In this document: piece by piece, positions 1-8,374 of the stretch | How positions within the stretch are numbered: the stretch's first letter is position 1 | Layout: every line of letters starts with the position of its first letter | Position numbers and translations under genes: made by a program | NCBI GenBank assembly: GCA_021734805.1 | Contig: JAIPIG010000021.1 | Span: forward strand, 1-38,886 | Length of the DNA stretch: 38,886 nucleotides | Direction of reading: 5' to 3' | Origin: Simkaniaceae bacterium | Lineage (GTDB): Bacteria > Chlamydiota > Chlamydiia > Chlamydiales > JACRBE01 | Notes under the pieces: generated by a model | What the model saw: only the letters and a program-made list of their open reading frames with translations | What the model was told of the DNA's origin: nothing | Database searches by the model: none

Positions 1-129
1 GCACTAATAGAGGTGTCAGAGCTTCTTGACATTACCTTCCTAACAGCTTCTATTTTAAATGCTTTTGAATATTTTGTCTTCATCATATTCAGACTCCTTT
101 GGTCTAGTTAGATGCGACAACTACGCTGA

Positions 130-258
130 CACAGGGGGAATCGCACTTGGCTCATTGATGAGAAGGCTTTTTTCAAGTGGGTATCTGAGAAAAAATACAG
201 ACCCCGCAAAAAGGAGCCCGAAGTCCAGGAAAACGCTAAAATCGCAGTACAGCCATGA
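130..258 (+). pseudogene. Excisionase/MerR-like HTH remnant (C-terminal part)
   Basis: This open stretch has no start codon and ends in TGA at 256-258, overlapping the ATG (255-257) of the rep-like gene as ATGA, the usual sign of translational coupling. Its product contains GNRTWLIDEKAFFKWV followed by a basic tail, which resembles the wing and C-terminal helix of excisionase-type HTH proteins. The same frame upstream (1-108) reads ALIEVSELLDIT, similar to the first helix of such a domain, but TAG at 109 and TGA at 127 interrupt it and the spacing is too long. I infer a decayed or disrupted gene. A sequencing error or a chance open frame is possible. Confidence 0.35.
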
Positions 259-1310
259 TAACTTCCGAAGGATTCGTAAAACTTTATCGAGAGGGGCTTG
301 CACTTTTAGAACTCAGCCTTCCAGCTTTCGCGTTGTTGACGCAGATTGCTTTGCGTGCAAACCGGATGGATCCCGCTTATTCAATCTATCAACTCAAGGC
401 TAACGAAGCACTCGTTGGCGATCATAAAAAGATTGGTTTGTCCAGGCAGCAATATCGTGATGCGGTACTGAGGCTTGAAGCACACGGTCTTGCGACTTTC
501 CGAAAAACCAATCAAGGGACTATTGCAGTTCTCACTAACAAAGCCATTTTTGACATCAATGCTGAATCGGATGAAGGGCCTATAAAGGCGTGCACAGCCT
601 TAGAAAAAGAACCAAATTACAGCCACGCGAAAACCATTCAGCAACCACTAGAGAACCAAAAAGAAACCACATGGGAACCATCAAAAGAACCATCAGATTT
701 GTCAATGAAAAATCGAGAAAAGGAACCACCCAAAGAACCAGTTAACAACCACCAAAAAACCATAAAAGAACCGGATAGAAACCAATCGAGAACCAATCCA
801 GAACCACTAACAAAGAAAGAAGAAAAAGAAGAAGAAAAAAGAGCTGCAGCAGCCTATTCACGCACTGTTTACAAATGCCTGGATGGATTGGATTTGAGCG
901 ATCAGGAGAAGAAATCACTGATGTGCTATAGCGAACATCGCGTGGCTCATGCTGCGGAATTTGTGAGAAGAAAGCACAATGTCGACAGCCCCATCGGGCT
1001 GATGATGTGGGTTTGTCAACAGCCTAGCCTCCCTGAGCTTCCCAAGGAAAATCGAAAAAGTATGACTCCTCAGCAAAAGCTTGCTTGGGAGTACAACCAA
1101 TTTCTTAGCAGCAATGGCTATACTGCTCAAGCTAAGCAGAATGAGGAAAAGATCCCCAATGACAGAATGGTAATTTTAGAGCATGGGCAACTTATGCCGA
1201 TTACGCTAAACCATCCCCTTCAGATCCTGCAGGAAGATTTTAGAAAGTCCAAAGAGGAGATTTTGAAAAGTCAGAGGATAGTTCGGGGGCTGCAAAGTGA
1301 TAAATTGTAA
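255..1310 (+). CDS. Replication initiator / replisome-organiser-like protein
   Basis: The product has 351 residues. Residues 1-95 form a compact region that looks like a winged-helix DNA-binding domain (LSRQQYRDAVLRLEAHGLAT as recognition helix, then a beta wing ending GTIAVLTN). Residues 110-195 are a hydrophilic linker rich in E, P, K, N and Q, followed by a charged KKEEKEEEKR stretch. Residues 200-351 contain a DSPIGLMMWVCQ segment like the C-terminal part of plasmid and phage Rep proteins. The linker DNA carries 16 phased RAACCA hexamers, the arrangement of initiator genes that contain their own origin (lambda O is the classical case). The start is supported by ATGA coupling to the upstream frame. 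The family assignment is by architecture, not a confirmed match, so treat the replication role as a strong inference. Confidence 0.6.
   Translation: MITSEGFVKLYREGLALLELSLPAFALLTQIALRANRMDPAYSIYQLKANEALVGDHKKIGLSRQQYRDAVLRLEAHGLATFRKTNQGTIAVLTNKAIFDINAESDEGPIKACTALEKEPNYSHAKTIQQPLENQKETTWEPSKEPSDLSMKNREKEPPKEPVNNHQKTIKEPDRNQSRTNPEPLTKKEEKEEEKRAAAAYSRTVYKCLDGLDLSDQEKKSLMCYSEHRVAHAAEFVRRKHNVDSPIGLMMWVCQQPSLPELPKENRKSMTPQQKLAWEYNQFLSSNGYTAQAKQNEEKIPNDRMVILEHGQLMPITLNHPLQILQEDFRKSKEEILKSQRIVRGLQSDKL
609..811 (+). repeat. Phased iteron array (RAACCA, 11-bp period), candidate replication origin
   Basis: Core AACCA starts are at 610, 621 (as AGCCA), 632, 643, 654, 665, 676 and 688, then 724, 736, 747, 758, 769 (as AACCG), 780, 791 and 802. 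That is two blocks of eight, with steps of 11 bp except two of 12 bp and the 36-bp gap between blocks. Most copies are preceded by G or A. Because 11 is not a multiple of three, the repeats fall in all three codon positions and cannot be explained by a repeated peptide, so selection on the DNA is implied. One helical turn per unit would put all sites on nearly one face of the helix. Confidence 0.8.
812..843 (+). other. 32-nt uninterrupted purine tract beside the iterons (possible unwinding element)
   Basis: Directly after the last iteron the + strand has 32 consecutive purines, mostly A, encoding the KKEEKEEEKR segment of the rep-like protein. In iteron origins an A-rich easily melted stretch usually adjoins the initiator sites, as in lambda ori. 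The strand asymmetry is seen directly. The unwinding role is inferred. Confidence 0.4.
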
Positions 1311-1341
1311 GCATCCGACAAGGCGCAGTGGGGAGACTTTA

Positions 1342-1397
1342 GGGAGGGGTTTTGCGGAGCTAATAAAAAGAGAAAATACCCTAGCAAAACCTCCACC
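1342..1397. repeat. Imperfect inverted repeat between rep-like gene and STAND gene
   Basis: The arms 1342-1355 (GGGAGGGGTTTTGC) and 1384-1397 (GCAAAACCTCCACC) pair at about 11 of 14 positions around an AT-rich loop. The repeat lies just after the rep-like stop codon. It could be a transcript-ending hairpin, though no clear T-run follows, or a remnant of an inserted element. Its role is unknown. Confidence 0.4.
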
Positions 1398-1435
1398 CAT
1401 CCCGCAAATATTTTCCGTTTTTCAAGAAGATGCAT

Positions 1436-1464
1436 TTGACATAATGTTATCCTTTGGATAACTT
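1436..1464 (+). promoter_or_regulatory. Candidate promoter with embedded dyad operator upstream of the STAND gene
   Basis: A perfect TTGACA (-35) lies at 1436-1441, and a weak -10 (TAACTT) fits at 1459-1464 with a 17-bp spacer. Inside this spacing sits a perfect inverted repeat, GTTATCC-TTT-GGATAAC, at 1446-1462. A dyad between -35 and -10 is the classical place for repressor binding. The following gene begins with an XRE-type HTH, so autoregulation is a natural inference. The downstream ATG is at 1494 with only a weak ribosome site (TAGG). Confidence 0.5.
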
Positions 1465-1493
1465 TATGGAAGTTTAGCAAAATAGGTTTCCAG

Positions 1494-4400
1494 ATGAGTG
1501 AGTCTGAAGTAAGGACAATCGAACCGCAAGCAATCCGGCGCATTCGAGGATTGCTTGGGTTGACTCAAGAAGAATTCGCAAAAGAACTGGGAGTTTCAAA
1601 GATAACGATAGTTCGATGGGAATCCGGAGATAGGGCTTGTAAAGGTGCTTCCGCGCGCCAAATTTATGATTTGGAGCGAAAAAGATGCTCTAATATGATT
1701 CGTCGGACAACTACAATTTTTTCAGTCGGAGTAGATGATCTTTCACGCCTGGATGGGATTCAAGCAACTCGAACATTTAGAGATTTTCTATACTGCGAAG
1801 CCCGCAGAATAGGCATTCCAATCAATGATATTGATATTTGTGAATCAGAGCTCCCCGATGGGGGAATTGATGCAAGAGTGAATGATAGGCTTCTTATCGC
1901 TACAGATAGTATTATCTTGCCGGGGAAAAATTATTTTCAGATAAAAGCTGGGAGTAGCGCCAAACCTTGGAATAAATCTTGGGTTCAAAAAGAATTATTC
2001 GGCAAAAGTGGGCTATCGCATGTTTTAAGAGAAAAAATCGGTAAAGAAGTTCTGAGGTGTTTAGAAGAGAATGGGCGATATGTATTAGTTTGCTTTGGAA
2101 AGGATCTAACCCCAGAACAGATTTCGGATGCTAAAGCTCACCTTGTATCGCATTTCGCGCAGTGTGGCTATCCAAATGCTAAAGTAGAAGTATGGGGGCA
2201 GCAGCATTTGATCGGGATGATTTCCCCCTTTCTTTCCCTATGTTTGCAACTTACCGATCGAAAGGAATGGAAATTTAAATATTACTCAAGCTGGAAGCTG
2301 GATCAAGACATGGCACAAGCTTTCTGCCTGGATGAACAGAGAAACCGTCTAATTCTAGAAATACGTGAACATTTATTTAAGGACGAAATCCGTCATATTC
2401 GATTGGTAGGAGATTCTGGTGTGGGGAAGACGCGCCTTGCTTTAGAAATACTATCTCATTATGCCTTGTTTTCGTCAGTTGTCTATGTCCCTAATGCAGA
2501 AGATTTTCAAAGTGGCTCATTATTCAACAGCTTGTGTAGGTCCGATGCTGAATATTTTGTTATCTTGGTACTTGATAATTGCTCTTCACAAAAATGTAAG
2601 GAAATTTGGAATTCGTTACGTAATCGATCAAATCAATGTAGAATTATTTCAATTGATCAAAGCGGTTACGAGACTAATGACGAGTTGGAATGTGTACTTG
2701 AATGCCCTCTTTTGCCAGAAGATAAAATTAATGAAATAATCAAAAATTACATTGGAACAACTTCTGATTTGAGACGTTGGGCTGAATTTTGTTCAGGCTC
2801 TGCTCGAGTTGCTCATGTGATTGGACAAAATCTACGGGATTGTCCAGAAAATCTTTTTCGAGAGCCATCTACTGTTTCAATTTGGGATAAATTTATAGCT
2901 GGATACAGTTCTTTAGAAAGTGCTGATGTTCAAAACAAGCTATTCGTTTTGAAATACTTATCTCTATTTGAAAGATTTGGTTTTGAGTCTCCTGTAACAG
3001 AAGAGGCAAAGTTTATTTGGGGCCTCATAAATAAGGCTGATCCTACAGTCACTTGGAGTAAGTTCCAGTCGATCATCCAAGAGCTGAAACGACAGCGTAT
3101 TCTTCAAGGGGAAACAACTCTTCGTATCACTCCAAAAGCGCTGCATATTTATTTGTGGCTTCGCTTTTGGAACGAAAACGGTCGCGGCTTCCTCGAAGGG
3201 GATTCAATGGACAACATGCCCCCTCAACTCTACCTATGGTTTGGGAGAATGTTTCCTTATGCCCATGCTTCCCAAGTTGCGGCTCAAGAAATTAAACAAT
3301 TGCTAGGTACTGAAGGGCCATTTTACAAGTCAAAGGTATTAAATTCGACGGAGTTAAAGCTTCTTAACGAACTGGCTCTTGCGTCCCCAGAAAGGACTTT
3401 AACCTATATTGAGGCAAGTATTGGTCAATGCAGCTATGAGAATCTTTTGGCGTTTAAAAAAGGAAGGCAAGACGTGGTTTGGGCTCTTGAAAAAATTGCC
3501 TGGTGGCCACATTTATTTTGCCGAGCTGCTGAGATTCTGCGTAGGCTTGCTGAAACTGAAAACGAAACACATTCAAACAATTCCAAAGGTGCTTTTGCTG
3601 ATCTTTTCAGTCTCGCGCCAGGATTTTCCCCTACAGGTGCCACTCCCTTAGAGCGATTACCCGTTTTAGAAAACGCTCTTAATTCATCTTCTTCCATCAC
3701 GCGTAAGGTTGGGCTCATCGCCTGCCGCAAGGCTCTTTCTTTACCCATACATTCTGGATTTCGCATTGTTGGCTCCGAGTACCAAGGATTACGGCAAACT
3801 CTTTCGCCTTGGATGCCTAAAACATGGGATGAGTATAAAGATGCATACCAAATTATTTGGAAGCTTCTTGCTGATGCCAGCCGAAAGTGGAGTATTGATG
3901 ATCGCGCAGAGGCTAATTCTAATCTGATCGATTCAGCAAGATATCTATTAGATTTCGACTGGATGAGAGAACCCATTCTTAAAACACTGAATGAACTGGC
4001 GGATGACAAAGCAACAAATATAAGTAATTTTTTAGATACATTAACCCATCTAATACGATTTAAATCTCAAGAACTGCCGTTAGCTCTCATCGCTAGCCTC
4101 AAAGCGATTGATGCCCGGATTACCGGCACAACTTTTTCTTCGCACATCAGACGATGGATTCATTTAAGCGGTTATAATGATCATTTCGATGAAAATGGAA
4201 GAAATGATGATACTTATAATCAGCGGATTAAGAATCTTGCTTCGGAGGCTGTGTTAAATAGTGATCTGGTCAAAAAAGAGCTTCCTAATCTTATAACAGA
4301 GGTAAATAGAGTTGTCTTTCAATTTGGGAAAGATATAGGCGAATGTGATAGTGAAAAGAGTCTGCTTATGCCAATCATTGATGCCTATAGACAAAATCCT

Positions 4401-5453
4401 GTAAATCCTTCCTCCCTATTCCTAGGAGGCTATTTGAAAGCTATCTTCGAGTCCAGCCCAACTCAGTGGGAAGAGATTGTTTTTGGGCTAATTGGTGATA
4501 TCATCTTCTATAAATTAATTGGGATGTTAATTCGAGATTCTGGTTTTACAGACACCTCTATTGAACAACTACTCCATGAGTATGATGCAGGGAAGCTCGA
4601 CATAGATAGTCTTCTTTGTTTTCATCATTCCCAGGGATTAAAATTTTTGAAGTTAGTAAATATTCAAAAGCTTGCTGAACGGTTCGAAAAAGCAGGCAAA
4701 ATTCTCAATGCTTTGGAACTTTTGGAAGACATATACTGTAATAAAAAAGCGCCGAAAAAACTCCCTGAAGATCTCACAATGCGGCTCCTAAAGGCCATCA
4801 ATGTTTCACCCCCTTGTCATTCAATACATGAGTATCATTGGAATATTCTGGCTGAACAATTTATATCTCAATTTCCTAAGAGGAAATGCGAGGTATTTCA
4901 AGCTGTTCTTGATAAATCTTCTAAAGACATTGGATGCTTTCATTCCGATAATTCAACTTTTAAGATTATCCAAGGAATTATTGCCTCTTACCCCGAACAA
5001 TGCTGGTCTATGATTGCTTCAAAGCTTGACACACTAAAAGAAATTGAAATATTCAGATTCACTCACTGGTTCAACTCTAGCGGCCTTCATCTGACACTAT
5101 TTCCCCCGAAAGTTATCCTTGATTGGATTGCGGAAGCACCAACTAATCGAGCAGTTTCTATTGCGGGCATAGCTCCTCCCTTGCTAACTGAGGAACCTGC
5201 AGGCTTTCTCGTGCGTGAGCTACTAAATAGGTATGGGGATCAAGAGCAGGTTCAAGACGTACTTTTATCGAATTTCTTTTCTGGTAGTTGGGTAGGGCCC
5301 GAAAGTGCATATTTTCAGAGTAAACACGAACTTGCGCATGAATGGCTTAAAAAGGAAACTTCAATGCGAGTACGAAGATGGTTAGAAAAATACGTTGCTG
5401 TTCTCTCAGAACATGTTAAGGGAGCAAAAATTAGAGAAGAACGTGAATTTTAG
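1494..5453 (+). CDS. HTH - PD-(D/E)XK nuclease - STAND NTPase - helical sensor protein (Avs-like defence candidate)
   Basis: The product has 1319 residues. Residues 9-60 are an XRE-type HTH (LTQEEFAKELGVSKITIVRW). Residues 75-255 look like a restriction-endonuclease fold, with PDGGIDA at 121-127 and FQIK at 148-151 matching the Mrr-type D...(E/Q)xK catalytic pattern. Residues 300-450 are a P-loop NTPase: Walker A GDSGVGKT (306-313), Walker B VILVLDN (356-362), a sensor-like RIISID, and GSARVAHVIG in the place of the STAND GxP motif. Residues 480-1319 are predicted helical repeats of HEAT/TPR character. This order (nuclease, STAND core, long helical sensor) is that of antiviral STAND (Avs) proteins. 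The N-terminal HTH is unusual. It sits beside a restriction operon converging with a gap of only 9 bp, which supports a defence role. A specific Avs subfamily cannot be assigned by eye. Confidence 0.7.
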   Translation: MSESEVRTIEPQAIRRIRGLLGLTQEEFAKELGVSKITIVRWESGDRACKGASARQIYDLERKRCSNMIRRTTTIFSVGVDDLSRLDGIQATRTFRDFLYCEARRIGIPINDIDICESELPDGGIDARVNDRLLIATDSIILPGKNYFQIKAGSSAKPWNKSWVQKELFGKSGLSHVLREKIGKEVLRCLEENGRYVLVCFGKDLTPEQISDAKAHLVSHFAQCGYPNAKVEVWGQQHLIGMISPFLSLCLQLTDRKEWKFKYYSSWKLDQDMAQAFCLDEQRNRLILEIREHLFKDEIRHIRLVGDSGVGKTRLALEILSHYALFSSVVYVPNAEDFQSGSLFNSLCRSDAEYFVILVLDNCSSQKCKEIWNSLRNRSNQCRIISIDQSGYETNDELECVLECPLLPEDKINEIIKNYIGTTSDLRRWAEFCSGSARVAHVIGQNLRDCPENLFREPSTVSIWDKFIAGYSSLESADVQNKLFVLKYLSLFERFGFESPVTEEAKFIWGLINKADPTVTWSKFQSIIQELKRQRILQGETTLRITPKALHIYLWLRFWNENGRGFLEGDSMDNMPPQLYLWFGRMFPYAHASQVAAQEIKQLLGTEGPFYKSKVLNSTELKLLNELALASPERTLTYIEASIGQCSYENLLAFKKGRQDVVWALEKIAWWPHLFCRAAEILRRLAETENETHSNNSKGAFADLFSLAPGFSPTGATPLERLPVLENALNSSSSITRKVGLIACRKALSLPIHSGFRIVGSEYQGLRQTLSPWMPKTWDEYKDAYQIIWKLLADASRKWSIDDRAEANSNLIDSARYLLDFDWMREPILKTLNELADDKATNISNFLDTLTHLIRFKSQELPLALIASLKAIDARITGTTFSSHIRRWIHLSGYNDHFDENGRNDDTYNQRIKNLASEAVLNSDLVKKELPNLITEVNRVVFQFGKDIGECDSEKSLLMPIIDAYRQNPVNPSSLFLGGYLKAIFESSPTQWEEIVFGLIGDIIFYKLIGMLIRDSGFTDTSIEQLLHEYDAGKLDIDSLLCFHHSQGLKFLKLVNIQKLAERFEKAGKILNALELLEDIYCNKKAPKKLPEDLTMRLLKAINVSPPCHSIHEYHWNILAEQFISQFPKRKCEVFQAVLDKSSKDIGCFHSDNSTFKIIQGIIASYPEQCWSMIASKLDTLKEIEIFRFTHWFNSSGLHLTLFPPKVILDWIAEAPTNRAVSIAGIAPPLLTEEPAGFLVRELLNRYGDQEQVQDVLLSNFFSGSWVGPESAYFQSKHELAHEWLKKETSMRVRRWLEKYVAVLSEHVKGAKIREEREF

Positions 5454-5462
5454 ACGGATTTT

Positions 5463-6944
5463 TTAGTTAAGCGATATTGATACGTTCTTAAAATTCGCAA
5501 GAGCCGCTTCCAGGTTCTCAATAATCTCAGATGCCAGTATTTCCGGGTCGGGGAGATTGTCAAGATCGGTCAGGCTTTTATCTTTAAGCCAAAAAATATC
5601 CAAGCTGGTTTTGTCTCGGGCAATCAACTCTTCATAAGTGTATTTGCGCCAACGGCCTTCTGGGTTAGTCTCAGGATCCCAGGATTCTTTGCGGACATGA
5701 CGATTTTGTGGGGTGTAGCATTGAACGAAGTCTTGTAGATCGCTAAAACGCATTGGCTGCTTCTTCAGCGTGTGGTGAATGTTTGTTCGATAATCATAGT
5801 ACCAGACCTCTTTTGACCAATGAGAAGGGCTGGCTTCTCGGTTGTCAAAGAAGAGCACATTAGCTTTGACTCCATTTGCGTAAAAAATACCAGTGGGTAA
5901 ACGCAAAATGGTATGCAAGTCGGTATTCTCTAAAAGCTTTCTCCGAATGATTTCCCCTGCACCACCCTCAAAAAGGACGTTATCAGGCACTACCACAGCA
6001 GCTCGCCCTGTTGTCTTGAGTATCGTTCGAATGTGCTGCACAAAATTGAGCTGCTTGTTGGAGGTCGTTGCCCAGAAATCCTGGCGATTGTAGGTTAAAT
6101 CATCTCTCTCTTGCTCTCCTTCGTCATTGGTAAAGCTCATGCTGCTCTTTTTCCCGAAGGGAGGATTGGCGAGAACATAGTCAAATCGCTGTCCGCTGTC
6201 TGCAATTAAAGCGTCATTCGGAGAAACTGGGGTATCACCGTCGATCTCACCAATGTTATGGAGGAACATATTCATGAGGCAAAGGCGACGTGTGTTTGGG
6301 ACGATTTCATTCCCATAGAAGGTTTCTCGCTTTAAAAAGGCTTTTTGACTCTTATCTATTTGAGATTTGTTCGAATTGATGATGAAATCATAGGCAGCAA
6401 GAAAAAATCCTCCTGTTCCGCAAGCGGGATCCGCGATCGTTTTGCCAGGCTCGGGGCGGATGCATTCCACCATGGCCTTGATAAGCGCGCGAGGGGTGAA
6501 GTACTGTCCTGCTCCAGATTTCGTATCTTCAGCATTCTTTTCTAAAAGGCTTTCGTAGATATCTCCTTTGATATCAGCTTCCATGACTACCCATTCAGTC
6601 TCATCGACCATATGGATGAGGCGATAAAGTTTGGCAGGATCTTGGATTTTGTTCTGAGCTTTGGTGAAGATCTGGCCAAGCATGCCTTTTTTAGATCCTA
6701 GCTCTCGTAATACAGTAAGGTAATGTGTTTCTAGCTCTGCACCTTTTTTTGATTTAAGGGTTTGCCAACCATAGGCTTCTGGGATTCCCACATTCCTATT
6801 ATAGGGCGGTTTAGAATATTCGTCGGCCATTTTAAGAAAGATGAGATATGTGAGCTGCTCAAGGTAATCGCCATAGCTTACACCGTCATCGCGTAAAGTG
6901 GTACAGAAGCTCCAAACCTTGGATACGATTGATGCTGTGTTCAT
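5463..6944 (-). CDS. hsdM: Type I restriction-modification DNA methyltransferase subunit HsdM
   Basis: The product is a 493-residue N6-adenine methyltransferase. The N-terminal helical domain (1-130) is followed by AGQYFTPR (145-152), the SAM-binding motif DPACGTGGF (172-180) and the catalytic NPPF (260-263). All key residues are present and the length is normal for HsdM. With two HsdS-bound copies it methylates the bipartite target, and with HsdR it forms the restriction complex. It is the last gene of the minus-strand operon. Its ATG overlaps the hsdS stop by 4 nt (ATGA), so its translation is probably coupled. Its stop lies 9 bp from the stop of the converging STAND gene. Confidence 0.95.
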   Translation of the reverse strand: MNTASIVSKVWSFCTTLRDDGVSYGDYLEQLTYLIFLKMADEYSKPPYNRNVGIPEAYGWQTLKSKKGAELETHYLTVLRELGSKKGMLGQIFTKAQNKIQDPAKLYRLIHMVDETEWVVMEADIKGDIYESLLEKNAEDTKSGAGQYFTPRALIKAMVECIRPEPGKTIADPACGTGGFFLAAYDFIINSNKSQIDKSQKAFLKRETFYGNEIVPNTRRLCLMNMFLHNIGEIDGDTPVSPNDALIADSGQRFDYVLANPPFGKKSSMSFTNDEGEQERDDLTYNRQDFWATTSNKQLNFVQHIRTILKTTGRAAVVVPDNVLFEGGAGEIIRRKLLENTDLHTILRLPTGIFYANGVKANVLFFDNREASPSHWSKEVWYYDYRTNIHHTLKKQPMRFSDLQDFVQCYTPQNRHVRKESWDPETNPEGRWRKYTYEELIARDKTSLDIFWLKDKSLTDLDNLPDPEILASEIIENLEAALANFKNVSISLN

Positions 6945-8374
6945 ACGGCGACCTTTTGGAGTTGTTTGGATTTCTTTTTTTGCGGCTTTTGAATTTTGTT
7001 TTTGGCTTTAATACGTGCTAAAAGGACGTTGGCAGGTTCATCGTTCGCCTCTTGGAAAACTAGTTCTCCCGAGAAAGCTTTGTTTAAGATGCTTTGATAC
7101 AGAATCTTGGATTTTTTAATCTCATCACAGATGCTTTTTTCTATATTTTCAACGAATAAAAGTTTTTCAGTCACTATCTTGATGATCTCTAGATGTTCTT
7201 CTTTTGAACATAAAGGAATAATAATGTTGCGGATTTGCTCTTGACCTATATTTCTCATAGAATCTTGGTTTCCAGTCGACCTTTTCATTATCTCATTACG
7301 GCCATAAGTAGAACGAAGATAGAGAAGAAAGTATAGAGGATCAAAAAAATTAAACTTAATGCGAAGGGTTTTATCGCTTAGCATTATGGTTTTTTGTGGT
7401 TGTCTGACTATCACACAAGCGCCTACTAAATCGATCGTGTTTGCTCTGCTAAATAAAAAATCCCCTTCGTTAATGTAATATTTTGGATTTATCTTATTTG
7501 GATCTTTGCAGGTCTTGCTTTCCGATTCATTATATTCACCCCATGTCACAGCGCTTACTTTTGCCACTCCAACTTCTCCGGAAGTTGGTTCTCTTTCTTC
7601 ACATTTAAAGCTTTTCCCAGCATCAATATTTTCGATGAATTGACTTAGAGGAACGTATTGCCAATAGGAAGGAAGTAAGGGTAGTTTTTGTAATTCCTGC
7701 TTTTGGATTGCTTGGCCTTTCAAGCTATAGCACTGGCTTGAGTTTTTTTCTCGCCATGTTTCAGTAAGTTTTCCTTCGAAAGCGTTTTTAAGAAGGGATT
7801 GGCGATATGTTTTTAGGAGTTCCTGGGCTTTCATTAAACTTTCTATGCCCTTATCGATTTCAGAGAAAAGTTCTTCGATTTTTGCGACTATACGTTTCTG
7901 CTCTGCAAAGGGAGGAAGTGGGACGGGGTGATTTTGAAGATATGGAGTAGGAACTCTGCGCTGCCCAACAGCACCCATCATATTGTGTTCAGCATCATAT
8001 CGAAATTTTTCAGAAGAAACAAAGTAGTAAATAAATGAAGGATTAATCCCTTCGCGCGGTCTTAAAACATGAAATTCAGTCGAGCCAAAGCCGATTTCAT
8101 TTGAAAGAGTCGGAACTATGGCCATTTTCCCGTTCTCCATGCAAGGAGTAATCTTTGCAAAGAGAATATCGTTCTTCTGAAATGGAGTGTATCCCTTCTT
8201 TACATCGCCAAATTTTCGAATGCTATTCACATCGATTTTACCAGTGCCCGCTTCGACGGCAGGCATAGGAACAAAAGCAACGGTGAGATCGTCAGGGAAT
8301 AGAGATTTATCGAGAGTTGGATTTATCTCGGTGATTTCATTAAGAGTAGTTATTACCCAGTTTTGCTTACTCAA
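6941..8374 (-). CDS. hsdS: Type I restriction-modification specificity subunit HsdS
   Basis: The product has 477 residues in the usual two-fold layout. Target-recognition domain 1 covers about 5-155 and ends VPLPPFAEQKRI. A long helical spacer follows (156-205, IVAKIEELFSEIDKGIESL), then target-recognition domain 2 (about 230-410) and a second helical spacer (about 415-455) ending ILNKAFSGELV. Each recognition domain reads one half of a split DNA target, and the helices set the distance between halves. No short tandem repeats that could cause phase variation are visible. It overlaps hsdR and hsdM by ATGA at each side. The target sequence cannot be predicted from this alone. Confidence 0.93.
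   Translation of the reverse strand: MSKQNWVITTLNEITEINPTLDKSLFPDDLTVAFVPMPAVEAGTGKIDVNSIRKFGDVKKGYTPFQKNDILFAKITPCMENGKMAIVPTLSNEIGFGSTEFHVLRPREGINPSFIYYFVSSEKFRYDAEHNMMGAVGQRRVPTPYLQNHPVPLPPFAEQKRIVAKIEELFSEIDKGIESLMKAQELLKTYRQSLLKNAFEGKLTETWREKNSSQCYSLKGQAIQKQELQKLPLLPSYWQYVPLSQFIENIDAGKSFKCEEREPTSGEVGVAKVSAVTWGEYNESESKTCKDPNKINPKYYINEGDFLFSRANTIDLVGACVIVRQPQKTIMLSDKTLRIKFNFFDPLYFLLYLRSTYGRNEIMKRSTGNQDSMRNIGQEQIRNIIIPLCSKEEHLEIIKIVTEKLLFVENIEKSICDEIKKSKILYQSILNKAFSGELVFQEANDEPANVLLARIKAKNKIQKPQKKKSKQLQKVAV

Noticed and set aside
59-403. 114-codon + strand frame at the left edge
   Set aside because: It overlaps the rep-like gene in another frame and its second half is simply that gene read out of frame. 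No ribosome site or recognisable domain.
609-811. CRISPR array as an explanation of the repeats
   Set aside because: The repeated unit is only six bases in an 11-bp step, with no 20-40 bp repeats, spacers or cas genes; it lies inside a coding sequence. Iterons fit better.
1494-1700. Separate antitoxin gene formed by the HTH part
   Set aside because: The HTH is in one uninterrupted frame with the nuclease and NTPase, with no stop or internal start with ribosome site after it.
3434-4009. 191-codon minus-strand frame
   Set aside because: It lies entirely inside the STAND protein gene, whose frame is intact and has motifs; the product is Ser/Arg-rich as expected for an antisense shadow.
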